Shown here piece by piece: positions 45,690 through 52,698 of a stretch of DNA of 64,000 nt; positions within the stretch are counted from its first letter, which is position 1; every line of letters starts with the position of its first letter. Made by a program: the position numbers and the translations under genes. Location: contig CALANS010000066.1 of NCBI GenBank assembly GCA_937926105.1, forward strand, positions 1-64,000, in the 5' to 3' direction. Below the pieces are notes generated by a model. The model was not told where the DNA came from and did no database searches. It saw only the letters and a list, made by a program, of their open reading frames with translations. Source of the DNA: an uncultured Actinomycetes bacterium (GTDB lineage: Bacteria > Actinomycetota > Actinomycetes > Mycobacteriales > Nakamurellaceae).

Positions 45690-46535
45690 GTGACCGCTAC
45701 CCAGCCCACCAGGGCGTTCCGCCTGGATGTCGAGGCGGCCGAGACCTATGCCGAGTGGTTCAGCACGCTGGCCGATGCGACGCGCGTGCGGCTGCTACAC
45801 GCCGTGGCCACCAGCCCGGCCGGCGCCATCCGCGTCGGTGACCTTGCCGCGCAACTTGGCATCAGCCAATCCACCTGCTCTCATCACGTCCGCCGACTCG
45901 CCGACGTCGGCTTCGTCACGATCGACAGGGTCGGTACCTCCAGCATCGTGTCGGTGAACCCGTCCTGCTGCACCGGCCTGCCGCACGCCGCCGATGTCGT
46001 CATGGGCACGATGACCGAGATGCCATGCTGCCCGGCAGATCTGCCCGCCGACGTCACCACCCGTGCCATGACGCGCAGGGACCTGCGGGCGGTGCGCGAC
46101 ATCTACGCCGAAGGCATCGCCACCCGTAACGCCACCTTCGAGACCACCATCCCAACGCTGCAAAACCTCGCCGACAAGTGGCTACCGCATCACCGGTGGG
46201 TCGCCGAACTGGAAGGCGCCCTCGTCGGCTGGTCGGCGATCGCACCAGTTTCCAGCCGAGCCTGCTACGCAGGAGTAGGCGAGACTTCCGTCTACGTCAC
46301 CGAGGGCGCCCGCGGTCGCGGTGTCGGCAAAACCCTGCTGCACCGCCAGGTCACCGAGGCCGACGACCGCGGCCTATGGACCCTGCAAACCTCCATCTTT
46401 CCCGAGAACCGGGCCAGCATCGCCATCCACCACACGGCAGGATTCCGCACCCTTGCCGTGCGCAGCCGCATCGCCCAACTCGACGGAATCTGGCGCGACA
46501 CCGTCCTACTGGAACGACGACGCTCCACCGACTGA
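45690..46535 (+). CDS. ArsR repressor fused to a GNAT acetyltransferase (ArsN-like)
   Basis: This 281-residue fusion has an N-terminal ArsR winged helix (TYAEWFSTLADATRVRLLHAV and QSTCSHHVRRLADVGFVTID) and paired-cysteine regions SCCTG and MPCCPAD that can bind As(III). The C-terminal GNAT domain (from about 128) has the acetyl-CoA loop GARGRGVGKTLL and the FPENRAS / HHTAGFRTLAVR pattern of phosphinothricin-type acetyltransferases, as in ArsN. It could sense arsenic and acetylate an arsenical. GTG 45,690 is chosen because the operator repeats run to 45,677 and overlap upstream starts; ATG 45,675 is an alternative. Confidence 0.85.
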   Translation: MTATQPTRAFRLDVEAAETYAEWFSTLADATRVRLLHAVATSPAGAIRVGDLAAQLGISQSTCSHHVRRLADVGFVTIDRVGTSSIVSVNPSCCTGLPHAADVVMGTMTEMPCCPADLPADVTTRAMTRRDLRAVRDIYAEGIATRNATFETTIPTLQNLADKWLPHHRWVAELEGALVGWSAIAPVSSRACYAGVGETSVYVTEGARGRGVGKTLLHRQVTEADDRGLWTLQTSIFPENRASIAIHHTAGFRTLAVRSRIAQLDGIWRDTVLLERRRSTD

Positions 46536-46681
46536 CCAATCAGGACGGACCCAATCACCGAAATCACTGAGCATCCGAAGCTAATCCGCCCGCGAAACGA
46601 TCGGCCAACGGGTGGTGCGCGATCATGACGCGAGTACCCGAAGTCCGCAGCGCTGTGCGGAACCTAAAGTACAGAATATCC

Positions 46682-46689
46682 TGAATTCA
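46682..46689. promoter_or_regulatory. TGAATTCA palindrome, candidate CmtR operator
   Basis: An 8-bp palindrome lies 22 bases before the preferred start of the CmtR-like gene, in AT-rich sequence with partial flanking symmetry (AATA to the left, TATT to the right). An autoregulatory operator is plausible. No independent support. Confidence 0.35.
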
Positions 46690-46711
46690 CGTATTGGTGT
46701 ATCGTTACGTC

Positions 46712-47047
46712 GTGCTCTTGATTGCTGACGAACTCGATGCCATGACCAGGTTCGGGCGGGCCCTGTCGGACCCGATCCGGTGCCGGATCCTTTTGACACT
46801 GGAGAGTGGACCTGCTCATCCGGCGGACCTGGCCGACGATCTGGGCGTGAGTCGTTCGCGATTGTCCAATCACCTGGCGTGTCTGCGCGATTGCGGGTTG
46901 GTGGTCGCGATCCCAAATGGTCGCCGGCAGCGTTATGAGTTGGCCGATCACCGGCTGGGTCATGCGATCGCCGATGTTCGCTCCGCGGTCCTGGCCGTCG
47001 CGACCGATGCCTCCTGCCCCGACGCGGCCAGCGGATGCTGCCCGTGA
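46712..47047 (+). CDS. cmtR: CmtR-like Cd/Pb-sensing ArsR-family repressor
   Basis: The protein has 111 residues from GTG 46,712. The winged helix contains NHLACLRDCGLVV, where the two Cys fall at the positions used by CmtR to bind Cd(II) or Pb(II). A C-terminal ATDASC cysteine matches the third CmtR ligand, and GCCP at the end adds more. The dual-start region upstream (TTG 46,694, GTG 46,697) is less likely. It is followed by, and slightly overlaps, a CDF exporter, its probable target. Confidence 0.8.
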   Translation: MLLIADELDAMTRFGRALSDPIRCRILLTLESGPAHPADLADDLGVSRSRLSNHLACLRDCGLVVAIPNGRRQRYELADHRLGHAIADVRSAVLAVATDASCPDAASGCCP

Positions 47048-47733
47048 CGAGGGTCATCATCGACACCCGAGCGCGACGGGATACTCTGACCCGCCGGATC
47101 CGGCTGCTGGTGGCCGCGACGATCACCTGGAATGTGGCCGAGGCGGCGGTCGCGATCACCGCTGGCACCGTCGCATCGTCGACCGCGTTGATCGGCTTCG
47201 GGTTGGATTCGGTGATCGAGGTCTCTTCCGCTGCCGCGGTGGCATGGCAGTTTTCCGGGCGGGATCCGGAGGCACGGGAACGGGTCGCGGTCCGGATCAT
47301 CGCCGCGTCATTCTTCGCATTGGCCGCATACGTGGGCGTCGAGTCGATCCGGTCGCTGGCCGGCGGCACAGCCGCAGAGCATTCCACGGCCGGCGTGGTG
47401 ATCGCGGCGTTGAGCCTGGCCGTGATGCCTACCCTGTCGTTTGTGCAGCGCCGAGCTGGTCGTGAGCTTGGGTCCCGTTCGGCCGTGGCCGATTCCAAGC
47501 AGACCCTGTTGTGCACTTATCTGTCGGCGGTGTTGCTGGCCGGGCTGGTGCTGAACATGACGCTGGGCTGGTCGTGGGCCGATCCGGCTGCAGGTCTGGT
47601 GATCGCGTTGCTGGCGGTCAACGAGGGCCGGCTCGCGTTGCGCGGTGAGGATTGCTGCGACGACGACGTCGCGCTACTCCTGGCCGGCAAGGCCGCCGAG
47701 CGTGTCGACGGGGACTGTCGTGGTCCGCGTTAG
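47035..47733 (+). CDS. CDF-family cation efflux protein
   Basis: This 232-residue protein has about six membrane helices. Residues such as FGLDSVIEVSSAA and the second DSKQTLLCTYLSAVLL segment match the CDF metal-site helices II and V. It overlaps the cmtR-like gene (ATG 47,035; GTG 47,044 overlaps the stop as GTGA). With a Cd/Pb sensor upstream, Cd, Pb or Zn export is likely. The C-terminal cytoplasmic domain of full-length CDFs is nearly absent. Confidence 0.8.
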   Translation: MLPVTRVIIDTRARRDTLTRRIRLLVAATITWNVAEAAVAITAGTVASSTALIGFGLDSVIEVSSAAAVAWQFSGRDPEARERVAVRIIAASFFALAAYVGVESIRSLAGGTAAEHSTAGVVIAALSLAVMPTLSFVQRRAGRELGSRSAVADSKQTLLCTYLSAVLLAGLVLNMTLGWSWADPAAGLVIALLAVNEGRLALRGEDCCDDDVALLLAGKAAERVDGDCRGPR

Positions 47734-47814
47734 CCAGCGTCGGGGCGCATCGCCGCGCCCAGCAGAGCCGGCCCCGGCTCGCCGTACGCCGATGACGCTC
47801 AGGCCACCGACGCG

Positions 47815-48548
47815 ATGGCCGCGGACAAACGGGTCCACGGCGAGGTAGTGCGTGGACTGGCTGCCCGGGGCCGCAGCCGCCTGTCCGGTGCGTTCCGGGC
47901 GGCGGTGTTCGGCGCCAACGATGGTCTGGTTTCCAACCTGGCGCTCGTGCTGGGTATCGGCGCGGCCGGCGGGACCGGGCGGGTGGTGTTGATCACCGGC
48001 CTGTCCGGCCTGCTAGCTGGGGCGTTGTCGATGGGAGCCGGGGAGTACGTGTCGGTTCGCTCGCAGCGGGAACTACTGGAGGCATCCACACCTGACCCGC
48101 ACGCCGGCACGGTGTTGGAGCATCTTGATATGGACGCCAACGAGCTGGCCCTGGTGTACCGGACGCGGGGCATGCCCGCAGTCGAAGCAGACAGTCACGC
48201 CCGGCGTCCTGGCCGGCTACCCGCAGTAGGCGGGCGGACCCGGTGCCATCGACCGGGCCGGACGCCGCCGGCCCGCAGGAGCACGAGGCAATCGGCACCG
48301 CCTGGCGCGCAGCGTCCTCCAGCTTCTGCTTCTTCGCCTCCGGCGCGATCATCCCGGTGCTGCCGTACCTTTTCGGCGCCACGGGTTTTACCGGCCAGAT
48401 CATCGCCGCCGGCCCGGTAGGCATCGCATTGATGCTCACCGGGGCCGTGGTCGGGCCGCTCTGCGGCGGGCCGCCGCTGCGGCAGCTGCTGATCGGATTC
48501 GGCGCCTCAGCCGTCACCTACGGGCTCGGGCTGCTGTTCAACGTTTGA
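47815..48548 (+). pseudogene. VIT1/CCC1-family transporter gene, frameshifted
   Basis: The first frame (from ATG 47,815) gives a normal VIT1 N-terminus (AVFGANDGLVSNLALVLGI and LSMGAGEYVSVRSQ) to about residue 130. The reading then shifts: RVLAGYPQ continues in a second frame and meets a stop at 48,227. The family's C-terminal part (EHEAIGTAWRAASSSFCFFASG to LLFNV) is in a third frame from about 48,280. At least two frameshifts or small deletions disrupt it. VIT1 proteins move iron or manganese across membranes. The gene looks dead. Confidence 0.8.
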
Positions 48549-48617
48549 CACCCCGATCCGCCAACCTTGAGCCCGCCCTGCACCGAACACGCACCCGGGC
48601 AACGACCGTTCCCGACG

Positions 48618-50066
48618 TCAGCAGGCCCCACCCGATCCTGCGCCGTCGCGGTGCACCAGGGCGTCTGCCAGTTGTTCGACGGTTGGTACTCCCGCCGGCC
48701 CGCCAGGCGTGGGATAGATCCGGCAGGCAATCCCGGTGGGCGCGCCCGGCTGCGCGAACGGGTCGACGCCGTCGATCAGGAATGTCGGCGACCCGGCGAA
48801 GCCGCGGCGCTGCGCCTCCTCGACCGAATCGATCACCGTCACCGTGACGGGCACCTCGCCGAGCCCGGCCAGCCTTCCCGCCACCCGCACCACCTGAAGG
48901 GCACTGTCCTGGTGCGGACAATCGGGCACCACCAGCAACTCAATGCGCATGGCTCCATCGTCCTCGTCCGGCGGCTCATTCCGCGCCGGATCGGTGCGCG
49001 CGGTGGGCGTGACGGTGAAGTCATCCAGATTGCGCAGCTCGCCCCGCACGTGCGCCGCCGCATGCCCGGCGATGTGCTCGGCGCGGTGCAGATCGGGGGT
49101 GTCGACCTCGATGACGGCGTCGCCGTGCAGGCGGTGGCCGACCCACCGCAGCCGCATCCCGCGGACCTCGGCGACGCCGGCGGTGTGCTCGACGGCGTGC
49201 CGGGCGGCATCCAGCAGCGCGGGGTCGATCGCGTCCATCAACCGGGCGCCGACCGACTTCATGGTGCCCCACAACAGGAACAAGATCATGATCGCGATCG
49301 CCAGGCCGATGATCGGATCGGCCAGCGGCAGGCCGACCAGCACGCCGATCGCGCCGAGCACCACGGCCAGCGACGTGAACCCGTCGATGCGGGCGTGGAT
49401 CCCGTCGGCCACCAGCGCGGCCGATCCGATCTTCTGCCCGGTGCGGATGCGGTAGATCGCCACCGCCTCGTTGCCGACGAAACCGACGAAACCAGCAGCC
49501 AGCAGCACCCACGGGTCGGCAACCGTGGCGGGGTGGACGAACCGGTCGATGGCCTCCCACCCGGCGATCACCGCGGACAGCGCGATGACGAACACGATGA
49601 ACATGCCCGCTAGGTCCTCGGCGCGGCCGTACCCGTAGCTATAGCGGCGACTCGCCGCGCGCCGGCCCAGCACGAACGCGATCCACAAAGGCACCGCCGT
49701 CAACGCGTCGGCGAAGTTGTGGATCGTATCCGACAGCAGCGCCACCGAGTTGGTGACGACCACCAGGGCAACCTGCGCCAGCGCGGTGGCCAGCATGATC
49801 ACTAGGCTGATCTTCAGCGCCCGCACCCCCGCGGCGGACGCCTCCATCGCATCGTCGATCGCATCGGCCGGATCGTGCGAGTGCGGCACGAACACGTGAT
49901 ACAGCAGGCCCTTCACACCCCCGTGCGGATGCGAATGCCCAGCCTCGTGGTCGTGTGGATGGGTGTGCGAATGGTCGTGCCCGTGATCGTGGCCGTGGTC
50001 GCTTGGATGCCCGTGGGCGTGTTCCGCGGAGGTGTCGGCTCCGTCATGTACCCGGGGACCGCTCAT
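48618..50066 (-). CDS. CDF metal exporter fused to a thioredoxin-fold domain
   Basis: This 482-residue protein begins with a histidine-rich stretch (HAHGHPSDHGHDHGHDHSH, about 16-34). A six-helix CDF transporter with LLSDTIHNFADAL and ADGIHARIDGFTSL metal sites and a cytoplasmic ferredoxin-like domain (to about 365) follow. In the same frame comes a second domain starting MRIELLVVPDCPHQ (from 373, ATG 48,950) with GSPTFLIDGVDPF and CRIYPTP, a thioredoxin-fold pattern with single cysteines. It may be one fused protein or a downstream gene in the same frame. Co, Ni, Zn or Cd efflux is likely. An ArsR-type gene lies 28 bp upstream. Confidence 0.85.
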   Translation of the reverse strand: MSGPRVHDGADTSAEHAHGHPSDHGHDHGHDHSHTHPHDHEAGHSHPHGGVKGLLYHVFVPHSHDPADAIDDAMEASAAGVRALKISLVIMLATALAQVALVVVTNSVALLSDTIHNFADALTAVPLWIAFVLGRRAASRRYSYGYGRAEDLAGMFIVFVIALSAVIAGWEAIDRFVHPATVADPWVLLAAGFVGFVGNEAVAIYRIRTGQKIGSAALVADGIHARIDGFTSLAVVLGAIGVLVGLPLADPIIGLAIAIMILFLLWGTMKSVGARLMDAIDPALLDAARHAVEHTAGVAEVRGMRLRWVGHRLHGDAVIEVDTPDLHRAEHIAGHAAAHVRGELRNLDDFTVTPTARTDPARNEPPDEDDGAMRIELLVVPDCPHQDSALQVVRVAGRLAGLGEVPVTVTVIDSVEEAQRRGFAGSPTFLIDGVDPFAQPGAPTGIACRIYPTPGGPAGVPTVEQLADALVHRDGAGSGGAC

Positions 50067-50094
50067 CGTTGCCCACTGCTCTTCGCCCGAGTGC

Positions 50095-50469
50095 TCATCG
50101 CTGTTGCCCAGCCTGGGCGCGGTGGTGCCGCGGCGGCGTGCCGTTCGCGATCGAGTGTTCGGCCTGCTTGATTGCGTCCGAGACCAGATCGCCGGCGTGC
50201 TCGTCGGTCAACCGGTAGAACACGCGGGTGCCGTCTTGCCGGGTGGTCACCATCCGGGCCAGCCGCAACCGGGCCAAATGCTGCGACACCGCAGCCGGGG
50301 ATTTGCTCACGGCATCCGCCAGGTGGTTCACCGACATCTCGCCCGCATTGCGCATCGCCAGGATCAGCCGCACCCGGGTGGCGTCCGCGAGCATCGCGAA
50401 CACCTCGACCGCCAGTTCCACGTACTCCGAATCCGCTCCGAAGTCATTGACCTCATTATCTGCATTCAT
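50095..50469 (-). CDS. ArsR-family metal-responsive repressor
   Basis: This 124-residue protein has a standard winged helix: AVEVFAMLADATRVRLILAMRN, then SPAAVSQHLARLRLARMVTTR. The C-terminal helix (EHAGDLVSDAIKQAEH) carries the His/Asp-type alpha-5 pattern of NmtR/CzrA-like sensors. It precedes the CDF-thioredoxin gene by 28 bp. Its ATG lies inside a 26-bp inverted repeat, so translation may be leaderless or start slightly downstream. Confidence 0.85.
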   Translation of the reverse strand: MNADNEVNDFGADSEYVELAVEVFAMLADATRVRLILAMRNAGEMSVNHLADAVSKSPAAVSQHLARLRLARMVTTRQDGTRVFYRLTDEHAGDLVSDAIKQAEHSIANGTPPRHHRAQAGQQR

Positions 50470-50480
50470 ATGCAGATAAT
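50455..50480. promoter_or_regulatory. Inverted repeat ATTATCTGCA-N6-TGCAGATAAT, ArsR operator
   Basis: Two perfect 10-bp arms (50,455-50,464 and 50,471-50,480) flank a 6-bp spacer that contains the start codon of the ArsR-type gene. This is a strong autoregulatory operator for the repressor and the CDF gene behind it. Confidence 0.75.
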
Positions 50481-50586
50481 GCCACACGACAGATGCCCCA
50501 CCCCACGAGCGCATGAGCCCTTCCCGACCCGGCAGTGTCGTCGGGCCAGGCGCAGCCGGCTGCGGTGAATCGGGGAAGATGGACCC

Positions 50587-51186
50587 GTGGCCGGGCCGTG
50601 GTGGGTCAACCTGCTGATCAGCGTGGCCGCGGCCCTCGTGGTGGCGTGGCTGGGTCTGATCGTCGCCCTGCTGATCGCGAGGCCCCGCGGTGCGTCCCTG
50701 ACGGGGGCGCTGCGAATCCTGCCGGACGTGATCCGGCTGCTCCGGCGCCTCGCGGCCGATCCGGCCCTCCCCCGGGGCGTACGCATTCGGCTCGGCCTGC
50801 TGCTGGCCTACCTGGCCTGTCCGATCGACATCGTTCCCGACTTCATCCCGATCATCGGCTACGCCGACGACGCGATCATCGTCTTGATCGTGCTGCGTGG
50901 CGCCGCCCGACGCGCAGGACTGCCGGCCCTGCGCGATCACTGGCCCGGCACCGAGGACGGCTTCGCCGCCCTGTGCCGACTCACCCACCTGCACGAAGGC
51001 GCCCACACCGGACTGCAAGGACCGGAGACCAACACGGGGCCGACCGTCTCGGGGGGACCAGATCCGGTGACGGAGATCCGCGGTGATGACTACGCGGGAA
51101 CACCCGGCCTGACCCGAGCGAGTGCGGCCTCGTGCCGGACGATGCGGCCAGCGGCGGAGTCCCGCTACCGGTCGCCCGAGGTGTGA
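50587..51186 (+). CDS. DUF1232 membrane protein
   Basis: This 199-residue protein has one N-terminal membrane helix (LLISVAAALVVAWLGLIVALLIA, about 9-31) and the DUF1232 signature YLACPIDIVPDFIPIIGYADD (about 75-95). The polar C-terminal 70 residues are unassigned. DUF1232 proteins have no settled function. The gene is divergent from the metal-responsive arsR and overlaps the convergent DinB-like gene by 22 bp. Confidence 0.8.
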   Translation: MAGPWWVNLLISVAAALVVAWLGLIVALLIARPRGASLTGALRILPDVIRLLRRLAADPALPRGVRIRLGLLLAYLACPIDIVPDFIPIIGYADDAIIVLIVLRGAARRAGLPALRDHWPGTEDGFAALCRLTHLHEGAHTGLQGPETNTGPTVSGGPDPVTEIRGDDYAGTPGLTRASAASCRTMRPAAESRYRSPEV

Positions 51187-51731
51187 TCGATGGCGAGTTG
51201 GCGTCGATGGTGATCGAAATGCAGCGTCGCGTAGTGGTAGACATCGGCCAGGCTCATGCGCTCGGCGAAGTACGGGTCCCACCGCACCGGGAATCGCATC
51301 GTCCGGCGCAACGACGAATCGGACTCCGCGTCCAGGCGGCGGTGCAGTGACGCGATCACGCGCGCCAGCCACGCGTCCGCTCGCGCCGGGGAAATCACCG
51401 CGCCGCCGGCGCACGATCCCCAGTAATTGATCCGATGAAACACCGGCGTCGTGGCGTCAAGCATGCGGGCGAAGCCGCGCTGCGCACCATCCGGCGCGCG
51501 GCCGACCAGCGCCACAAGCACACGCAGGCTACGCGTAACCAGGTAGCCGAACAGCATGTGGAACAACAGCTGCCGGTTGCTCCAGGCGGTGCCGTCGGAC
51601 TTCCGCCGCAGGTCCGTCGCCGTCGCATACGTTACGAGTTCGTGGAACTCGGCTCGCGCACGGTCCAGTTCGGCATGGATCGCAGCAATCGATACCGCCG
51701 GCTCGGCCACACCGACACCGTAGATCAGCAC
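51165..51731 (-). CDS. DinB-like metal-binding four-helix protein
   Basis: The protein has 188 residues. The DinB/YfiT pattern is visible: an N-terminal helix (IHAELDRARAEFHELV), GTAWSNRQLLFHMLFGYL with a metal His, and a final helix ATLHFDHHRRQL with two or three His. Members include thiol-dependent transferases, often using mycothiol in actinobacteria. It is the last gene before attR, 400 bp from the tRNA. Confidence 0.75.
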   Translation of the reverse strand: MLIYGVGVAEPAVSIAAIHAELDRARAEFHELVTYATATDLRRKSDGTAWSNRQLLFHMLFGYLVTRSLRVLVALVGRAPDGAQRGFARMLDATTPVFHRINYWGSCAGGAVISPARADAWLARVIASLHRRLDAESDSSLRRTMRFPVRWDPYFAERMSLADVYHYATLHFDHHRRQLAIDHTSGDR

Positions 51732-52053
51732 CGACCTGCCGGCATCCGCGACAGCTTGGGCGCTGCCGGCGTACTCCGGCGGCGCTAAGCGACCGATCGG
51801 CTACGCCGCCAGAACGTCCCAGTAGCCAAAGCATCCGTTGGCGGGGGGCCCCGCGCTTGGCGGCCTGTCGAGACGGCCGGATCACGGTGACCCTCGGCAA
51901 AAACAACGGGCGCGCTTCACCTGACGGCCGAGCCGCCTGCGCACGACGCCAAGGTCAAGGCCTGGTCATCACCAATCCGGCATGCCATCTCCACCAGCCC
52001 CGAGCGTCCCGGGCCAGCCCCGGAGGGCGCGCAGCACCGGTAAAGTGAAGGTC

Positions 52054-52076
52054 AAATGAGACTAGAAATGAGACTA
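52054..52076 (+). promoter_or_regulatory. Right arm-type integrase site, AAATGAGACTA repeats
   Basis: AAATGAGACTA occurs at 52,054-52,064 and 52,066-52,076, a 12-bp period. TGAGAC is also repeated with a 12-bp period at 350-367, inside the left end. Both pairs read in the same direction, about 55-95 bp inside the attachment repeats. This is the arrangement expected of arm-type sites on the P and P' arms of an attP. Confidence 0.65.
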
Positions 52077-52080
52077 CCGA

Positions 52081-52123
52081 GGAAAACGCCGGGCCCGCAT
52101 GATCGGCGCGTCCGGCGTTTTCC
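52081..52123 (-). terminator. Hairpin terminator downstream of tRNA-Ser
   Basis: Perfect 12-bp arms (52,081-52,092 and 52,112-52,123) with a 19-base loop start nine bases past the tRNA 3' end on the minus strand. The stem includes an AAAA/TTTT tract. It would end tRNA transcription and belongs to the element, not the original host sequence. Confidence 0.65.
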
Positions 52124-52131
52124 CAGGTCAG

Positions 52132-52189
52132 TGGCGGTAGCGATGGGATTCGAACCCATGGTGGAGTTGCCCCCACACACGCTTTCGAG
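52132..52189 (-). repeat. attR: 3' half of tRNA-Ser supplied by the element
   Basis: This 58-bp segment completes the tRNA gene and matches the left copy at 52 of 58 positions. Two changed pairs are compensatory: one in the T stem (G-C to A-T) and one in the variable arm (A-T to T-A). Another change creates a G-U pair in the anticodon stem. The pattern fits a diverged tRNA tail carried by the element and swapped in at integration. Confidence 0.85.
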
Positions 52190-52221
52190 GCGCGCTCCTT
52201 CGGCCGCTCGGACACGCTACC
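52132..52221 (-). tRNA. tRNA-Ser(CGA), chimeric
   Basis: This 90-base gene has acceptor stem GGTAGCG/CGCTACC, discriminator G and an encoded CCA. The anticodon loop CTCGAAA gives anticodon CGA (reads UCG). The long variable arm is typical of tRNA-Ser. The anticodon stem contains a G-U pair that the displaced native 3' half (195-252) would not have. The 5' part should be host and the 3' part element-derived. Confidence 0.95.
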
Positions 52222-52264
52222 GTCGAACAGCGTACCGGACGTCGGATGGCCCGCCGACCACCTA

Positions 52265-52312
52265 ATAGACCACTGCAGCAGACCACGACGGCAGACCACA
52301 CCAGCAGACCAC
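52265..52312. repeat. Four 13-bp-spaced GACCAC repeats upstream of tRNA-Ser
   Basis: GCAGACCAC occurs at 52,278, 52,291 and 52,304, with a partial copy (ATAGACCAC) at 52,265, all 13 bp apart. They lie between the tRNA promoter region and the end of the zinc-ribbon gene. Role unknown; a simple tandem repeat is the cautious reading. Confidence 0.6.
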
Positions 52313-52324
52313 GCGCCCCGGCGC

Positions 52325-52615
52325 CTAGAAGTCGAGCAGGTCGTCCAGGAAGCCCCGCGCCTTCTTCTTCCGCGAGTACCGCCGATAGTCCCGGTCGTCA
52401 TCGTCGTACCGAGGCCCACCGCCCGATCGCATCGGCACCGGCCGCGGGGCAGGCGTCGCGCCGTAATAGGCCGCCTCCGCTTGGATCAGGTGCTCCAGCT
52501 CGCCCCGATCCAGGAACAGCCCGCCGCACCCGTCACAGCTGTCGACGTGCACGCCGTTGCGCTCGTATCGGTACATGATGTTGTGGCATTTCGGGCACAG
52601 CAACTGGTCCAGCAC
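52325..52615 (-). CDS. Zinc-ribbon (zf-TFIIB type) protein
   Basis: This 96-residue protein has two Cys pairs, LCPKC and SCDGCGG, followed by the conserved LDRGELEHLI typical of the zf-TFIIB-like family. The tail is Arg/Asp-rich and ends RGFLDDLLDF. The start is GTG 52,615 with GGAGG close upstream; the longer frame from 52,702 overlaps tadA and lacks a ribosome site. It may follow tadA in one transcript. Function is unknown. Confidence 0.8.
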   Translation of the reverse strand: MLDQLLCPKCHNIMYRYERNGVHVDSCDGCGGLFLDRGELEHLIQAEAAYYGATPAPRPVPMRSGGGPRYDDDDRDYRRYSRKKKARGFLDDLLDF

Positions 52616-52698
52616 GGGTCCTCCACGGGAGTCAGCGACGGCTCTGTCGGGCAACGAGCGGGATCCGCCGCCGGTTCCGGGACTCGCGAGGGCTCTCG

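Larger units (their letters stand above)
51732..52131. other. Right-end non-coding region of the element
   Basis: No gene is supported here. The region holds the right arm-type repeats (52,054-52,076) and a strong hairpin (52,081-52,123). The rest shows nothing distinctive. Confidence 0.5.
195..52189. mobile_element. Integrative conjugative element in tRNA-Ser(CGA), about 52 kb
   Basis: Both ends carry the same 58-bp tRNA-Ser 3' half in direct orientation (195-252 and 52,132-52,189; 52 of 58 positions match). The complete tRNA is at the right end, as expected for integration into a tRNA 3' end. Inside are a tyrosine integrase, an excisionase, a MobF relaxase, VirD4, VirB4 and VirB6-like transfer proteins, a primase and an ArdC-like protein, so the element looks self-transmissible. 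Cargo is at both arms (restriction/abortive infection on the left, arsenic/cadmium genes on the right) and between virB4 and ardC (a three-gene ATPase system). The integrase is about 12 kb from the nearer end, which is unusual. The ends are well supported; whether this is one element or two nested ones is inference. Confidence 0.85.
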
